The translations under genes and the position numbers were made by a program. A stretch of DNA of 64,000 nt from the NCBI GenBank assembly GCA_028551475.1, contig CM052354.1, forward strand, positions 31,953,258-32,017,257, written 5' to 3'. The notes under the pieces are model-generated. The model had not been told where the DNA came from and searched no databases. It saw nothing but the letters and a program-made list of their open reading frames with translations. The stretch comes from Casuarina equisetifolia. Lineage: Eukaryota; Streptophyta; Magnoliopsida; Fagales; Casuarinaceae. The number at the start of each line of letters is the position of its first letter. The stretch's first letter is position 1. Positions 34,156 through 45,696 of the stretch are shown in pieces.

Positions 34156-35143
34156 CTGCATAAAGAAAAAAAGTGCCAAAAAGTATACGTTAAAACAATG
34201 AGGATAAGCACACAAAGAAGAATAAGGAAACCAAAAAAGCTAGTCTTTTACTAAATGTGGTTTGGGTTTTCCTCATCTTCACTTTAACCTCTCAAACTTC
34301 AATCCGCCTCGCATGATTTGTCATAATTTGTAGTCCAAGTCATCTCATGGGAAATTCACAACAATAGCAAATCACATCACATCACATCACATCCCGTCTT
34401 CCACCACGTCATGTCTAATGATTTTAAATCCTATTAAAGACCACAGCGTAAAGGATGATAACAGAAAAGGATGTCGACTTGAAGGAAGAACAAGGAGAAG
34501 AGTCTTGGAGGGTTAATAACAAGGGAGTCGATAGGAAGGGGGCTAACTCAAGTTATTATTCTATACTTCGCCAGGGCAGATTGAAAACCGGAGGAGATAA
34601 TGATTGCCAAGAGCAGGCAGGACAACAGTAGTGGTGTTTTAAATAATTTAAAGAAAGAAGTCCCAAAAAATTATCAGCATCTTTGGTAGCTTTGTTTCTA
34701 GTAGTCAAGAACATGACGTTCATTTCTACAATAGCATCTCAAACATAACTGGTTTCAATCATTTGAAATTCTCGATGTTCTTTGAAATCTACGGCCAAGA
34801 CAATTTCATTACGAATTCTATCCTGGTGATTCTTTCATTCCGGTTCATCCTACTCCTGTGTTCTCTGGAGCATTTTATTTTTTGATGTCTGAATTTTTTG
34901 CCTCGAAAGATCCCCCAATTTATGTTTTTGTTCGTGTACGTGTAACCAATTTTTTAACTTTCTGTCTCCGCGATTTTACCATGCTCTGACAAAACGGTTT
35001 TGACGTACAGCAGATCCTAAGCAGAGAAAAACCGAAACAACTTAAACCGACACAACGCTTTTACCGGAAGCCCACAGAACATGTCAAAGAAGAAACAGTT
35101 ACAGATTAGGAAACAAAGAACTTGATGAGCAAGACAAACCCGC
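34156..35143 (-). other. Former intron 1 of RLP B
   Basis: About 1 kb between the acceptor TTTATGCAG and the altered donor. It is paralogous to the predicted introns of A and C but shorter. It contains a pentanucleotide repeat (ATCAC, four units, 34371-34390). The donor-proximal 150 bp align with DUF1218 intron 1. Confidence 0.55.
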
Positions 35144-35233
35144 CTTGGTCCTTCTTTTCTCAGCAGCAACAACAGCACCAAAAGCCATCAGATTAAAGAC
35201 AAGCACCACAGCCAGGAACAGCTTGGAAGCCAT
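35144..35233 (-). pseudogene. Signal-peptide exon 1 of RLP B, altered donor
   Basis: 90 bp, ATG at 35231-35233, open for 30 codons: MASKLFLAVV ... AVVAAEKRRTK. The bases after the exon read GCGGGT where A and C have GTGAGT, so the canonical GT donor has become GC. GC donors occur in plants, but this one lacks good consensus beyond the exon AAG. No TATAAAAG box was found upstream. Both points fit decay together with the broken main exon. Confidence 0.55.
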
Positions 35234-38200
35234 ACCTGCCAACACCGGTACGTCTCTCTCTCACTCTCTCTTCTTACTACTCGCACACAGCAACACTAAA
35301 AGATAAAGAAAAGGGGCGTTGGACCTTTAACGAAAGCCGAACTTCACGTACCGAGAAATAGAAGAAAAGCAAATCTTGTAGGATATGAAAATAAAAAAAG
35401 GTACAAGAATTGTCCGTGCGCACCCTCTCTCGCTGTCGAGTCCAGTCGAGTCGTTCTTGTTGGCACGCCTAGGCTGATAACTTGATGACTTGACTTGGAG
35501 TCAAGTCTCCTGCATTTTTTTTTTTTTGATAAAAATACGGATAAACTATTACATTATAATTAAATAGACGTATAAAGTCAAGGTCATCAAAAGAATATTT
35601 GTATATGCAATTAAAGGGATATAATCAACAAGACCTTTATGATTCTGTATAGTAAAGAAAAAAATCTTGCTAGTTTTATTTGATAATGAATTAAACATGA
35701 TAATTTAGTTTAGATAGAAACAACACTAGTTTCAATTCACTGAATTTAATCCTATCAAATCAGTGAAACAAAAATAAGAATTAAAATAAGCTGTTATGGC
35801 AATATAAATAAGAATCAATGTAAAATTAAGGCCAACAAAAAATCCCTCTAGAAATTTGCATCAAGAGTTTAATGTAAGCTATTGAATCTATTTTGATGTT
35901 AACTAGCTGAAAAATTATACAAGTATTATGGTTATACTGTACTATAAGTTTGAAATGTAAAACAATTTTTTTTTAATATGTAAATTTGATCATTTAAAAA
36001 TTAGGAAATACAAAAATTTAAATACATACCCCAACATTATAATTCATTTAAGAAAAAATCAAATATTCTTTTCTTTTGAAAGAAAAATAGTAGACTTCCT
36101 TGGTCTGAATTGATGAAATTTGCATAACTTTTTGGAGTTCTTAACATGTCCATTCACAAATATTATGGAGCAGCAAAAGCAATGCATAATGCTCTCACTG
36201 TCCGACCAGTAACCGAAAAGATCAATAATGCCAATTGTGGATTTCATTATTTGCGCCTATAATTTAATAGCCAATAGCACCACTGAACCGAGCTTAAAGT
36301 GGCAATGCTGAGTCACAGCGCAAGGAGATCATCATCATCGAAGCCAGCGAAATTCAAAATGTTGCAGCTTTCGATTCAGCGAGGCTGATTTAGTGAATCG
36401 AACCGAATTTCATACCCGTTTTCCTTTTTATGAGTCCCGTTTGTTTCCCGAAGAAGTGTTTTTTCCCGGAAAATATGCTTAAATATTGACAGCTAATTAG
36501 CAGATCTATCCAGGATGCGCATATCTATATGGCTTTCGTCATTGTGTGTGTATTAGCTTATACTCCGTAAGGTACTGAGAGTCCGTAAAAGCAATCAACT
36601 GTCTGCGAGAGCAAGAACAGGTGAAATATCTTTCTTTCAACCATTTCTTTACTATGCACTCTTTATTTTAATCCAAGGAATGCATAGCCAAGTTGCCGTT
36701 GACTTCAAATCTAGCACTAGGACAATTATCCAATAAACAAAAACTTCATTTTCTACTGGCATCTTGACTATTGTGATAGTTCATGTACTTTATATAAATA
36801 TAAAAGGGTGTATGAAGTTCACAGTAAACAATGGATTCTATTTTTTTGAAGTGGTAGAAACGGATATCACGAAGTCTTCCTGCCAACTTACCAAATAATA
36901 GTGTAGACTTTGAATTCTATAACAACCCCGTCAAACACGTCTAATGGAAAAATAATCAAGATACCGCTGGTGCAAAAGATATGCGAAACCTTCCCATTAT
37001 TGCACTACAATTATTTTTCTTTTTCCATGCCCACCTCAAAAGAATAGAACAACCTCGCCTTTGATGTGAAGGACAAAAAATCTATAAGAATTGATACTAG
37101 TTTTCTTATCTGGAAATTTCTTTATTGTTAGCACCATAGGTTGCATATTTATTCTACTCATCATTTGGACTTGAGCTTGCAATTGCTTTAGATATTCAAT
37201 TAACTCATCAAGCATCAATGTCTAAATCAAGAAATTAAGCTAAATGAACCCCAATTAATCTGGCCATTCTTAGAACTCATCACCAAGCTTGTAATTCCAT
37301 TTAACTCATTAACAGTGTTTGTCATAAATTGATCCAATATGAAATTGTTTTGGAATGCTACAACGCAAGAGGGTATGAGAGTTAATTGGTGCGCGGACAA
37401 GGATCATTGGATTAGGGCCAAAAGTCTCTACCTAACCTTAATGTTTTCTTTTTTGAGAATTTTCAGTTGTTAATTACTTTGGCTTTAGGCATTCTTTGAT
37501 TTTATAAAATTAGCGCACATGATTGGATTTTTTATAGAATCAATTATTGTGACTCAATTTTATATTAAAAAAAGGTATTTAATTTAACTTTGTGGAAAAT
37601 GATCATTTTATTTGTAATTTTTTTAAAAAGTCAATATCACATAACTTGTTTGATATATTAAACCAACATACGTTAACATATAATACTACAATATTAAATG
37701 TAAATCTATTCCAAACAATTTCTTTTATAATAGGACTTTTATACTTATAGAGAAAACGTGTTAATTGTATTCTTCAAAGAGGTAGCCAAAATTGGTCTTC
37801 CCTCATTTAGGTAATCATTTAATGTTATTTTTCATTCCAAATACTAAAAGGAAACCGTTTATTTTTTATTTAAATATAAAATAAATTTATTTTATAAAAT
37901 TCAAACAAGATGATTAACTTTATACAAGTATTAGCGAAAAATATTGACATTATATGCAGGGCGGTTGCACAATTACTTCATCGTGCCTATATATATTGTT
38001 GTGATGTACAGCCTACAAAATTTGTAGCCTTTATCCTATTGAAATAAGAGTTTTGATTAAATGCTAAAAATAGATTAATTGACGGGCATTTGTTGCGCAA
38101 ACGTTATTGTCACAATAAACTAAAATCCACTGGAGGCTGTTGCAATAGGATAATGGGACAACTTAAGTTGAAGCGCAGTCGTTTCAAGCCATTCTGACGC

Positions 38201-39827
38201 GCAACAAAGTTTCTGGACACAGTCATTTCGCAACGAATCTATACTGAAAGAACGGGCGAAAACAACTCTAAGGTTGTTGGGGAAGACAGAGCAGAGCCCA
38301 GGACAGACTTTGTCTCAGGCGTAGAGGTTTGAAAATCTTACCGTTGAGAGTTCGAAAATCTGCAGTTTCACGCAAAACTTCTTACACTATTTTTTTAACT
38401 TACTTTTATTGTATATAGGTTGAATGTAATTACTTGATTTTACAAAGTTGCAGTCTAAATAAAGAATATGCTTGATTTTAATAAACAATACAATGTAATT
38501 AATGTTCCTGCCGAACTAAAGGAAAGTAAAAAAAATGCATGTTAAGCCTAAAAGAGCTAATAGTCATGTTTTCTATAATTATTTTTATGATTAATCATGT
38601 TCAATTAATAGTTTAAAAAGCTTGAGTTAACAAGAATATATGTATTTAATAATTTTTTAGTGATACCATAATCAATTGGTTTTTCTTGTAATTTTGTTGA
38701 AAGTGACTGCGAATTGCAGGAAGAAGTGAAGGACGGGAGGAAATCTCCCTGCCCAGTAGGGAAACGGAAAATTTGGTGCGCTGACTTGTACATATGTTAG
38801 CTATGTTCGAACCCTTCAGTAGTTGGTATCATGAAAGATACGTTGTGGAAATGTCTTGCCCATGCTTTTTGCCAAAGATTTAAATCAACCGTCCTAATTT
38901 TTATAAAAAAATTATCAAACCACGTCACTTGAAGCATGTTTAACTATCAAATGCAAAAGAGAGCTTAGGAAATAAAGTGGAGAAGAAATGAAGCGTGATT
39001 GCGGTTGCCAAACTGAAAATTAAGTGGCATGTCACGAACGAGACTGGTCGCAGATGTTATTGGGTAATGGACTTGTTCTAAAGCGGCGAATTTTTCTGCT
39101 GATTTTGTTGGGGGAGCCTCACCACCTTGGCGTGTGAATTTACCCACAGGAAAACAATGAAGTACAAGCACGATAGTGCTTGTCTAACATAAGGCATATA
39201 ATGTAAAACTTCACGATGGATTTATCAAAAACAAAAAAAAACTTTGCTTTGCACAGGAGATCACTCGGTACTGATGGGTTGACAAGGTGACTGAGTTTTG
39301 CGCCTCTTACGATGATTTATGAAGGATGGCCACCAAAGGCCCAATTTCGAACAGTTAGCTAAGGACTAGATGTTATAAGCAGCAGTCCCTAGAAGAAGCA
39401 TAGCCGGGTAGACAAGTGATACCTCTACTTCAGCCCGCTTCTTGCTCTTCTTAAGAAAAATGGTCATCTTTGAGAGACAAATACTCTAGTGGATTGGTTA
39501 CTTTTAGCTTTTTATCTTTTGTAAGCTTCCGAGAAGGATTACAACCAAATCATTTACACTTTTCTTAACTACAACCATGTGCTGAGGAATCAATAAGGGA
39601 TTCACGGTTGTACTAAGCAGAAGTTGAAATCCGCACCAGCAGTGTACCCTCCAAGGATTTGTCCTTCCTAAATTCATTATGTAGACTGTATAAGGATAGA
39701 TTTAGCCTGAACAAATTCAAGAAAACTACATCTGCTTAATCATCCTTTATGAACAATCCAGCTCGGTTGTATATTCAACTCAACCACCAACTGGAAAGCA
39801 AAATAGCAGCTCCATTATAGCCAAAAG
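35234..39827. repeat. Intergenic repeat unit, no intact gene
   Basis: 35450-35900 is paralogous to 29200-29900. From about 36150 to 38900 a full copy of the repeat unit is present, including the bHLH fossil at 37.2 kb, the tract around 38100-38350 shared with 19130-19380, 22320-22520 and 61480-61740, and the start of the 570-bp unit at 38760. From about 38940 the sequence matches the window start (about 90 onward), marking the start of the right member of the segmental duplication. Confidence 0.6.
37118..37221 (-). pseudogene. Best-preserved PIF-like bHLH exon fossil
   Basis: After a GATTTAG acceptor the minus strand is open through LDELIEYLKQLQAQVQMMSR and INMQPMVLTIKKFP. This matches the conserved helix-2 end and downstream linker of PIF/UNE10-type bHLH factors. 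Those proteins need the basic region and first helix encoded upstream, and neither is present nearby. It is therefore an isolated exon fossil inside the repeat unit rather than a gene. Confidence 0.65.
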
Positions 39828-39853
39828 TATAGAAACTGTAGAAAAAAAGCAGT
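39828..39853 (+). repeat. Left terminal inverted repeat, 26 bp
   Basis: Identical at all 26 positions to the reverse complement of 41009-41034. Similarity stops immediately inside and outside this length. Confidence 0.85.
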
Positions 39854-39942
39854 AAACACAAAAGTCTAACATCTTAGAAAATACAGAGACAAGTGAAGGC
39901 TAGAAACGAGGAAAAGAGACACGAAAGCTGATTTGAAAATCC

Positions 39943-40038
39943 ATGGACGCAGAGCCATTCGGCCCTGCTCCGAGCTACTCAGAAGAGAACATATTTCTTC
40001 CTTACAAAGGTTTCACTTCATTGTATTGTTTTGGTTGA
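39943..40038 (+). other. Short open frame in the captured segment
   Basis: ATG at 39943, 31 codons, starting MDAEPFGPAPSYSEENIFLP. The composition is coding-like and more GC-rich than the surroundings. It may be an upstream open frame in the captured leader of the DCD gene, or a piece of a second gene. Not recognised. Confidence 0.3.
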
Positions 40039-40057
40039 GCACATGATTTTATAGTAG

Positions 40058-40260
40058 CCATGCCGAGTACATGAAGCAGATTTGGTTAGACAAAGAGTAC
40101 ACGTAAACTAGTCCTACACTTGACAAGAGGTCTCTCTTTTGCAGAGAACGTGGGATGCTCTTGTCACTTCTCTCTACATGGTTGAGTGCCTTTTTGGACT
40201 TGTAGTCTTACGTGTGCAAGTGGTCTTAACCAAATCTGCTTCATGTACTCGGCATGGCTC
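40058..40260. repeat. Hairpin with 33-bp perfect arms
   Basis: The arm 40058-40090 (starting AGCCATGCCGAGTACATG) is perfectly complementary to 40228-40260. Weaker pairing continues inward (ACACGTAA...CTA on both sides). It lies 46 bp upstream of the DCD start codon, inside the TIR element. It may be a nested MITE or a folded leader. Confidence 0.85.
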
Positions 40261-40306
40261 TAACTTCTTTGGATCCCCAAATCTAGGGCTCTGAGGTTTT
40301 GGAAAG

Positions 40307-41018
40307 ATGGAGAGCATGCAGAGCTTTTGGCAACTGGGTGATGACCTCCGAGGACAATCAAAAGTCTCAGAGGATCATAAATGGTTGATGGCTGCTTCTA
40401 AGTTGGCTGAGCAGACAAGGTCAAAGGGTGAGCGCATGAATAATCTCGATCTTTCCAAGGGCCCAGCTGAAATAAGGACGAGGGAGAAATTTGGGTTCCA
40501 AGAAGATAACAAATTTGAAAGCCTCAACTTCAACATGTTGAACTTGGATGCTAAACTAAATGAGAATGTGAGCAAAAATTCCTTCAGGAATGGCATTTAC
40601 AATATGAATTCAGTGTACCAGAAAAACAATGTGAACCTTGTCGGAAGCATGATGGGTACCAAGCACAACAGCAATAACCATATCAATAAAGCATCCAATG
40701 ACATTAGTGGTAACAACAACAACAACGAAAGTGCCAACACCAACAATTCTGCTGATAAAAGGTTCAAGACTTTGCCGGCAACAGAGACACTCCCGCGGAA
40801 TGAGGTTTTGGGAGGATACATTTTTGTTTGCAATAATGACACGATGCAGGAAGATTTGAAGCGACAGCTATTTGGTCTACCTCCAAGATATCGGGATTCT
40901 GTACGGGCAATTACCCCAGGCTTACCTCTCTTTCTCTATAAATACACTACACACCAGTTGCATGGAATCTTTGAGGCAGCAAGTTTTGGGGGATCTAACA
41001 TTGACCCAACTGCTTTTT
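40307..41018 (+). pseudogene. Truncated DCD-domain NRP-type gene
   Basis: The 5' part of an asparagine-rich DCD (development and cell death) domain gene, related to plant NRP/B2 proteins. In that family these are stress and cell-death regulators. The frame starts MESMQSFWQLGDDLRGQSK, has an Asn-rich stretch (NNNNNESANTNNS) and then the DCD start GGYIFVCNNDTMQEDLKRQL through LFLYKYTTHQLHGIFEAASF to SNIDPTA. Family members continue with Trp and the rest of the DCD domain. Here the sequence runs straight into the right TIR and ends six residues later (242 codons in all). The last shared bases, ACTGCTT, also begin the TIR, suggesting a junction at short homology. The domain is incomplete, so it is probably non-functional. 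Confidence 0.85.
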
Positions 41019-41034
41019 TTCTACAGTTTCTATA
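41009..41034 (-). repeat. Right terminal inverted repeat, 26 bp
   Basis: Perfect inverted partner of 39828-39853, followed by AAAAG, the proposed target duplicate. Confidence 0.85.
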
Positions 41035-42495
41035 AAAAGAGAATGCCAGTTATGAAGTTGCAAGCCGCATCCTTTGCCTTTTCCTCCTGGACTTTGACAG
41101 CTTGCCTTGACGTTTTTATCTGATCTGGGAATGCTGGCAACTACGGCACTACTGCCTCTGTTTCTTCTGGGGGAAATAAACTTTATCTCTTTCCCCATGA
41201 CGGAGAGGTACCATGGACAGATCGATATGACGCATAATTGTGATTATCATCATCCAAAGGGCTCCATGGGGGTCATAACTGATAGCTAGTTCATCTATAA
41301 CCTTAGTGTCACATTAAGTGGATCGCAAATTTATTTGTTCTCATGACAACCAGCGTTAGAGTTATTGTTGAATGACAAATACAAAAGAAAAGAGAGAAAA
41401 AAGTAAGTATGTTTAGAACATTTCTTTTATGATAAAAATATTTTTTAAAACACATTATGAAACACATATTATGCAAAATTTCCTTTTCGGGGCATTAAAG
41501 ATGAACAAGTGTAAGGAATTGCAGTTGCCAACCTTATGATGTAACTCAGATAGAATCCAAAACCATGCAATAGTGTGAATTGAAGCTAAAACTACTTCAT
41601 TGTCATTAGGATGGCTTATAGAAGAAACACAATACAAGTTTTCTTTCCTTTTTAGGTTACATTCATTACCACGATGTAAAAATTTAGACATGACATACAA
41701 CAATCACAAACAATATAAAAGATTATATTTAATGAAAGATAAATTATTGTTATGTCTACAAAGAAACTAAATTTTTATTATGCAAATTTTTATTATTTGA
41801 GGAACTACTAAAAAATTTCTTTCCTTTTGTATTTTCTTTTCCTTTTTTCCCCTTAATTACTATGATGCCTCATCAAATTCTACAATACAAATCAAGTTAT
41901 CCATTTCTTATATTTATAGAATAAATTCGTAAATATAATTATTAATTTACATTATTAAATCTTGATTTAATATCTTTTTTATATGTTTTGTTTTTATATG
42001 TTTTATGAGCAAAAGAATGATTTTGTCAATAGGGGCACCTTCCAAGATGTCTATAAATATAAAGCTTAAAAAGTCTTGTGTAACATGTCAATAGATGAAT
42101 TGTTATAAAGACCAAAGAAAAAGAGCCACCACAAAGGAAAATTTCTTTGATGACTCTTTTGTGTATCAAATCTCTAAATAGTGATAAGTTGTCTCTTATG
42201 ATTGATTTGTTTAGAGCATGTAATATCCCTAATGTTTTAAATACTTAATATGTGTATATGCTATGCAATTCATGTAAATTTCTCTACTGGTTGTACAAAC
42301 AACATGAGAAATTCAATTAATGTGAATGCAACAACTACTCTAACCATTAGGAATAGAAATATGTAGTACATTTCTTAGATGATTTTCAAGCAGCCAAGGC
42401 TCATCAACCTAGTATTTACTTTGTAAATTCAAACAAAGCCATATCTGTGAGCACAAAAAATTCCTAAACGTAAAAGAAAGTAGGAAATCACTTAC
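41035..42495. other. Paralogous intergenic tract, no intact gene
   Basis: Aligned with 1580-3300. It contains the second copy of the conserved plus-strand frame (about 41110-41255). The remainder is AT-rich with no recognised gene. Confidence 0.5.
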
Positions 42496-43794
42496 CAGCA
42501 GGTAGTAAATAAGCAGATCACCCATGACCAAGAAGCACTTGGTCTCAAAGATTTCCCCCAGCACGAGCATCGGCTTGTCACCACTATCAGGATTTGGCTA
42601 ACCATTGGGAATAGGAATGATCCACACCTAATCCAATTGCGATTTTAGAATCATAAGCACAATAGTATTGATTTCCAGTCTGCACCGGATGGCCCTGCAA
42701 GAAGAAGCAACAGTTGAGTCAGGACCTTCTACAAAGTATACAAAATGTACCTTAGATTTCAATTATTTTACAAATTCTGGGTTCTAAGTGTAGGATCTAC
42801 CCTATCTCAAGAGACAAACCGAAAGGTAAGAAAATTCTGTGGCCGGCAAGAAGAAAACATAAGACAATCAATATGAATAAAAGACAACGCATTGTTTGCC
42901 CCACTGTCAAATTCCTGAAAGTTAATGTTGATGTCAAATAGAATCAATGTATCACATTGATGTTAAGAGAAGATTAAATGAGAGATTTAAGTGTCAACAA
43001 GCCTTTTATACGATTTCATGCATTATGCGATCAAGATATATTGGCTCAAGGTTCTCCCTAAAAAACATAACTCAAGTTCAAAATAATTTGCAGTCGAAAG
43101 ATGTTGATGAGAATGACTTGGACAGGATTACATGCAGAAATTTGACAATACAGTTTTGACAGTATGGCATATTGCGTGGAATATTTCTAATCTAATTATT
43201 TACTTCGTGATGGCGCAAAACAAGGGAGCCGAAGTTTAGTGCCAAAGCCAGCCTAATCCTCTCAGCACCGAGCTGAAGACATTCTTGTGTAGAGACGAAA
43301 TAACACGGAAGGACATCAAATCAATCTTTCCTGTTCGTTTGTCCTGTTTCAGAAATAACAGAGTTATTGTAATCCTGTACTGGTAGAAGGTACTTTATCA
43401 CAGATCCAGTCTTGATGTTTACAAATAGGTGGAGACAGAAAGACCCGGCTTTTAAGTCCTATGGCCCAAGCTTTAGGACATATATCATAATCAGGAACCC
43501 TGATTCAGAAACTGAGTTGTTTTCTTGGAGTGTTTTTGTTCTATTTTTCTAAACCCGTGTACCTCACAGCAGCAGATCCTAAAACAGAGAAACTGAACGA
43601 ACTCAAACCAAGACAAGACTTTTAACCAAGAACTATAACCAAGATGTTAAAGAAGAAACAGCTCCAAATTAGAAAACCAACAAATTGATGAGCAAGATAA
43701 ACTCACCTTGGTCCTCTGCTCAGCAGCAACAGCAAGAGCAGAGGCTATGAGAATGGAGATAAACACCTCGACGAGCAACAGCTTTCTAAGCCAT
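42496..43794 (-). pseudogene. DUF1218 family pseudogene (copy D2)
   Basis: Exon 1 runs from 43794 (ATG) to 43707 (GTGAGT donor). It is 88 bp rather than 90, and the ATG frame meets TAG at codon 3; another frame retains SALAVAAEQRTK. Exon 2 runs from 42694 (TTGCAG acceptor) to 42496 (GTAAGT donor) and reads VQTGNQYYCAYDSKIAIGLG. After a 1-bp loss it continues SFLFPMVSQILIVVTSRCSC and GKSLRP...WVICLFTTCW. This is a fuller match to the DUF1218 pattern (YDSDI, ASQILIMxxSRCxCCGK, LFxTCW) than D1 and is what identified the family. No further exon recognised. Confidence 0.75.
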
Positions 43795-45606
43795 GCCCGA
43801 CAACGCTGATTTCTCTCCCTCTCTCGCCTTCTTCCAATCACCCCCCTCCCCTCCTTCCCTTCTCTCACGCACTATTAGCACACAGTAACACAAGGATAAA
43901 GAAATGTGGCGTTGGACAAAAAAAGAGAGGCAGAAGTAATACAACGGTTGTATGACATGGTAATTAAAAAAACAAAAAGAGAAAAAGAAAAAGAATTCAC
44001 GGGTTTGCTTTAAGCGTGAGATGAGGAACTAGAGGACTCATTGTAATTCCCCATGCACACACTCTCTCCCACTGAATATATCTCTAATTGCATCCCACTT
44101 ACTTACATGAGCGGCGGATTTAGTCAGAAAATACATCCCATTTGTATAAAGTCAGTAATCTTCTGAACTAGAAAATAAATTAATACATTAACTTTCCTTA
44201 ATGAAGAGTTTGAGATGTATAATTAGGTCTTCACTTCTATCATCTCCATGGTATAAAATCTTGTGCTAGAGTTAGTGTCCTAAGTTCAAAGTTGTGTTCT
44301 TGATCTGGGGTTTAAGGTTTTTTATAATGTCTTTTAAATTCTCTAAAACATAATAATTCTTTAATGGATCATATAAAATTAGTGCATATGATTTTATTAT
44401 TGTCAAAATCAATTATTATGACTCAATTTTATATTGAAAAAAATGTGTTGAACTTGCTTCTATAGAAAAAAAATCATTTAATTTGTAATCTAATAACTAC
44501 CAAAGAGATGAGTGTTGATAAGAGATTAACTTTGACTGCAGTAAAAATTTGATTTTGTATTTTTTTTTTCACTCTACAGTGCAGTGAACTTGAATATTGC
44601 AATTTGAAGCAAGGTACAGGTTTGAGAATAAATAGTCAATAATTATGCCGTAATGAAGAGAATCCCATTTAAAATTTAAATACTCAATCATTATAAGCAT
44701 GAATAAGCTGTAAAGTGTTTTTCTCATCTTAAATAAACAAACATTTCTTTAGTTTTTTTTTTTTTTATGGAACATTTCTTTAGTTTTTTCTTCTACAGTC
44801 TTTAGTCCTCTTCCACGATTTTGGACATTATGCAGTCAAGAAATATTGGCTCTAGGCTTCTCCCTAAAAAAGATAACTGAAGTTCGGAATAAGTTGATGT
44901 TGAAAGATGCTGATAAGAATGGCTTGGAAAGGATTACATGCAAAATATTTGAGAGAAACAGAACCATTAAAAGGAGTCTTGATAGAACACCGTCAGAATA
45001 ACTTAACAGAATGGTAAAGAAGGGATCTTGACGAGACAGTTTGGACAATACAACATTTTGGGTTCAATATTTTCAATCTATTCATTTACTTTTGGAAAGT
45101 CAACAGAACAGAGGTTAAATCCTGTGCCAGAACCAGACTAATCCTCACACCACCCAACCAAAGACATGCTTGTGTAGGGACGCAACAAGGACAGACATCA
45201 AATAAATCTCTTTTGTTCGTTCCTCCTGTTCAAGAACAACAGAGTTACGTAATCTAGTACAGGTAAGGCTTTCTTTCTGGTGGAAGGGACATTATCACAG
45301 ATCCAGTCATGAAGTTTCCAAATTCCTAGTGGCAGAAAGATTTGGCCTTCAAGTCCTATGGCCGAAGCTTCTTGGACATATATCAACATCACGGACCCAA
45401 TTTTCAGCAACTGGGTGTTTTCTTTAAGGGTTTTTATTCTGTTTTTAGAAACTGGTGTACCTAATTTGCAGCAGATCCAAAAGCAGGGAAACTGAATGAA
45501 TTCAAACCAAGACAACCATTTTAACCAAAGCCCACAAACCCACATGTCAAAGAACAAACAGTTTCAAATGAGGAAACTAACAAATTGATGAGCAAGACAA
45601 ACTCAC
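43795..45606. other. D2 upstream, junction, and D3 intron remnant
   Basis: 43900-44760 matches 4900-5680 (DUF1218 promoter into RLP 3' flank). At about 44760-44815, next to a T run, it switches to DUF1218 intron-1 sequence (CTCTTCCACGATTTTGGAC, compare 3911), which continues to the D3 exon at 45607. The junction suggests a deletion or unequal exchange that removed an RLP and part of a DUF1218 gene. Confidence 0.5.
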
Positions 45607-45696
45607 CTTGGTCCTTCTCTGCTCAGCAGCAAGAGCAAGAGCAAAAGCTATCAAATCAAAGACAAGCACCACGACCAGGAGTAGCTTCAAAGCCAT
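45607..45696 (-). pseudogene. DUF1218 exon 1, orphan (copy D3)
   Basis: 90 bp with an intact frame from ATG (45694-45696) to a GTGAGT donor: MALKLLLVVVLVFDLIAFAL ... AAEQRRTK. About 800 bp of intron 1 follows downstream, but no exon 2 and no RLP exon before the next exon-1 copy at 43794. An intact frame in an orphan exon warns that openness over 30 codons alone does not prove function. Confidence 0.65.

Larger units (their letters stand above)
39828..41034. mobile_element. Non-autonomous TIR element carrying a DCD gene
   Basis: A 1207-bp insertion bounded by perfect 26-bp terminal inverted repeats (TATAGAAACTG...AAAAGCAGT at 39828-39853; its reverse complement at 41009-41034). A likely 5-bp target duplication AAAAG lies outside (39823-39827 and 41035-41039). 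The paralogous empty site near 1575-1590 reads CATTATAGTGAAATGAGAATGG, continuous and without the insert. It carries no transposase. Inside are a truncated DCD/NRP gene and a 203-bp hairpin. This is the structure of a Pack-type element. The superfamily is unassigned because the TIR and 5-bp duplication fit none of the common classes cleanly. Confidence 0.75.

Noticed and set aside
34371..34390. ATCAC repeats as a possible CRISPR-like or regulatory array
   Set aside because: Only four 5-bp units in a plant intron; an ordinary microsatellite.
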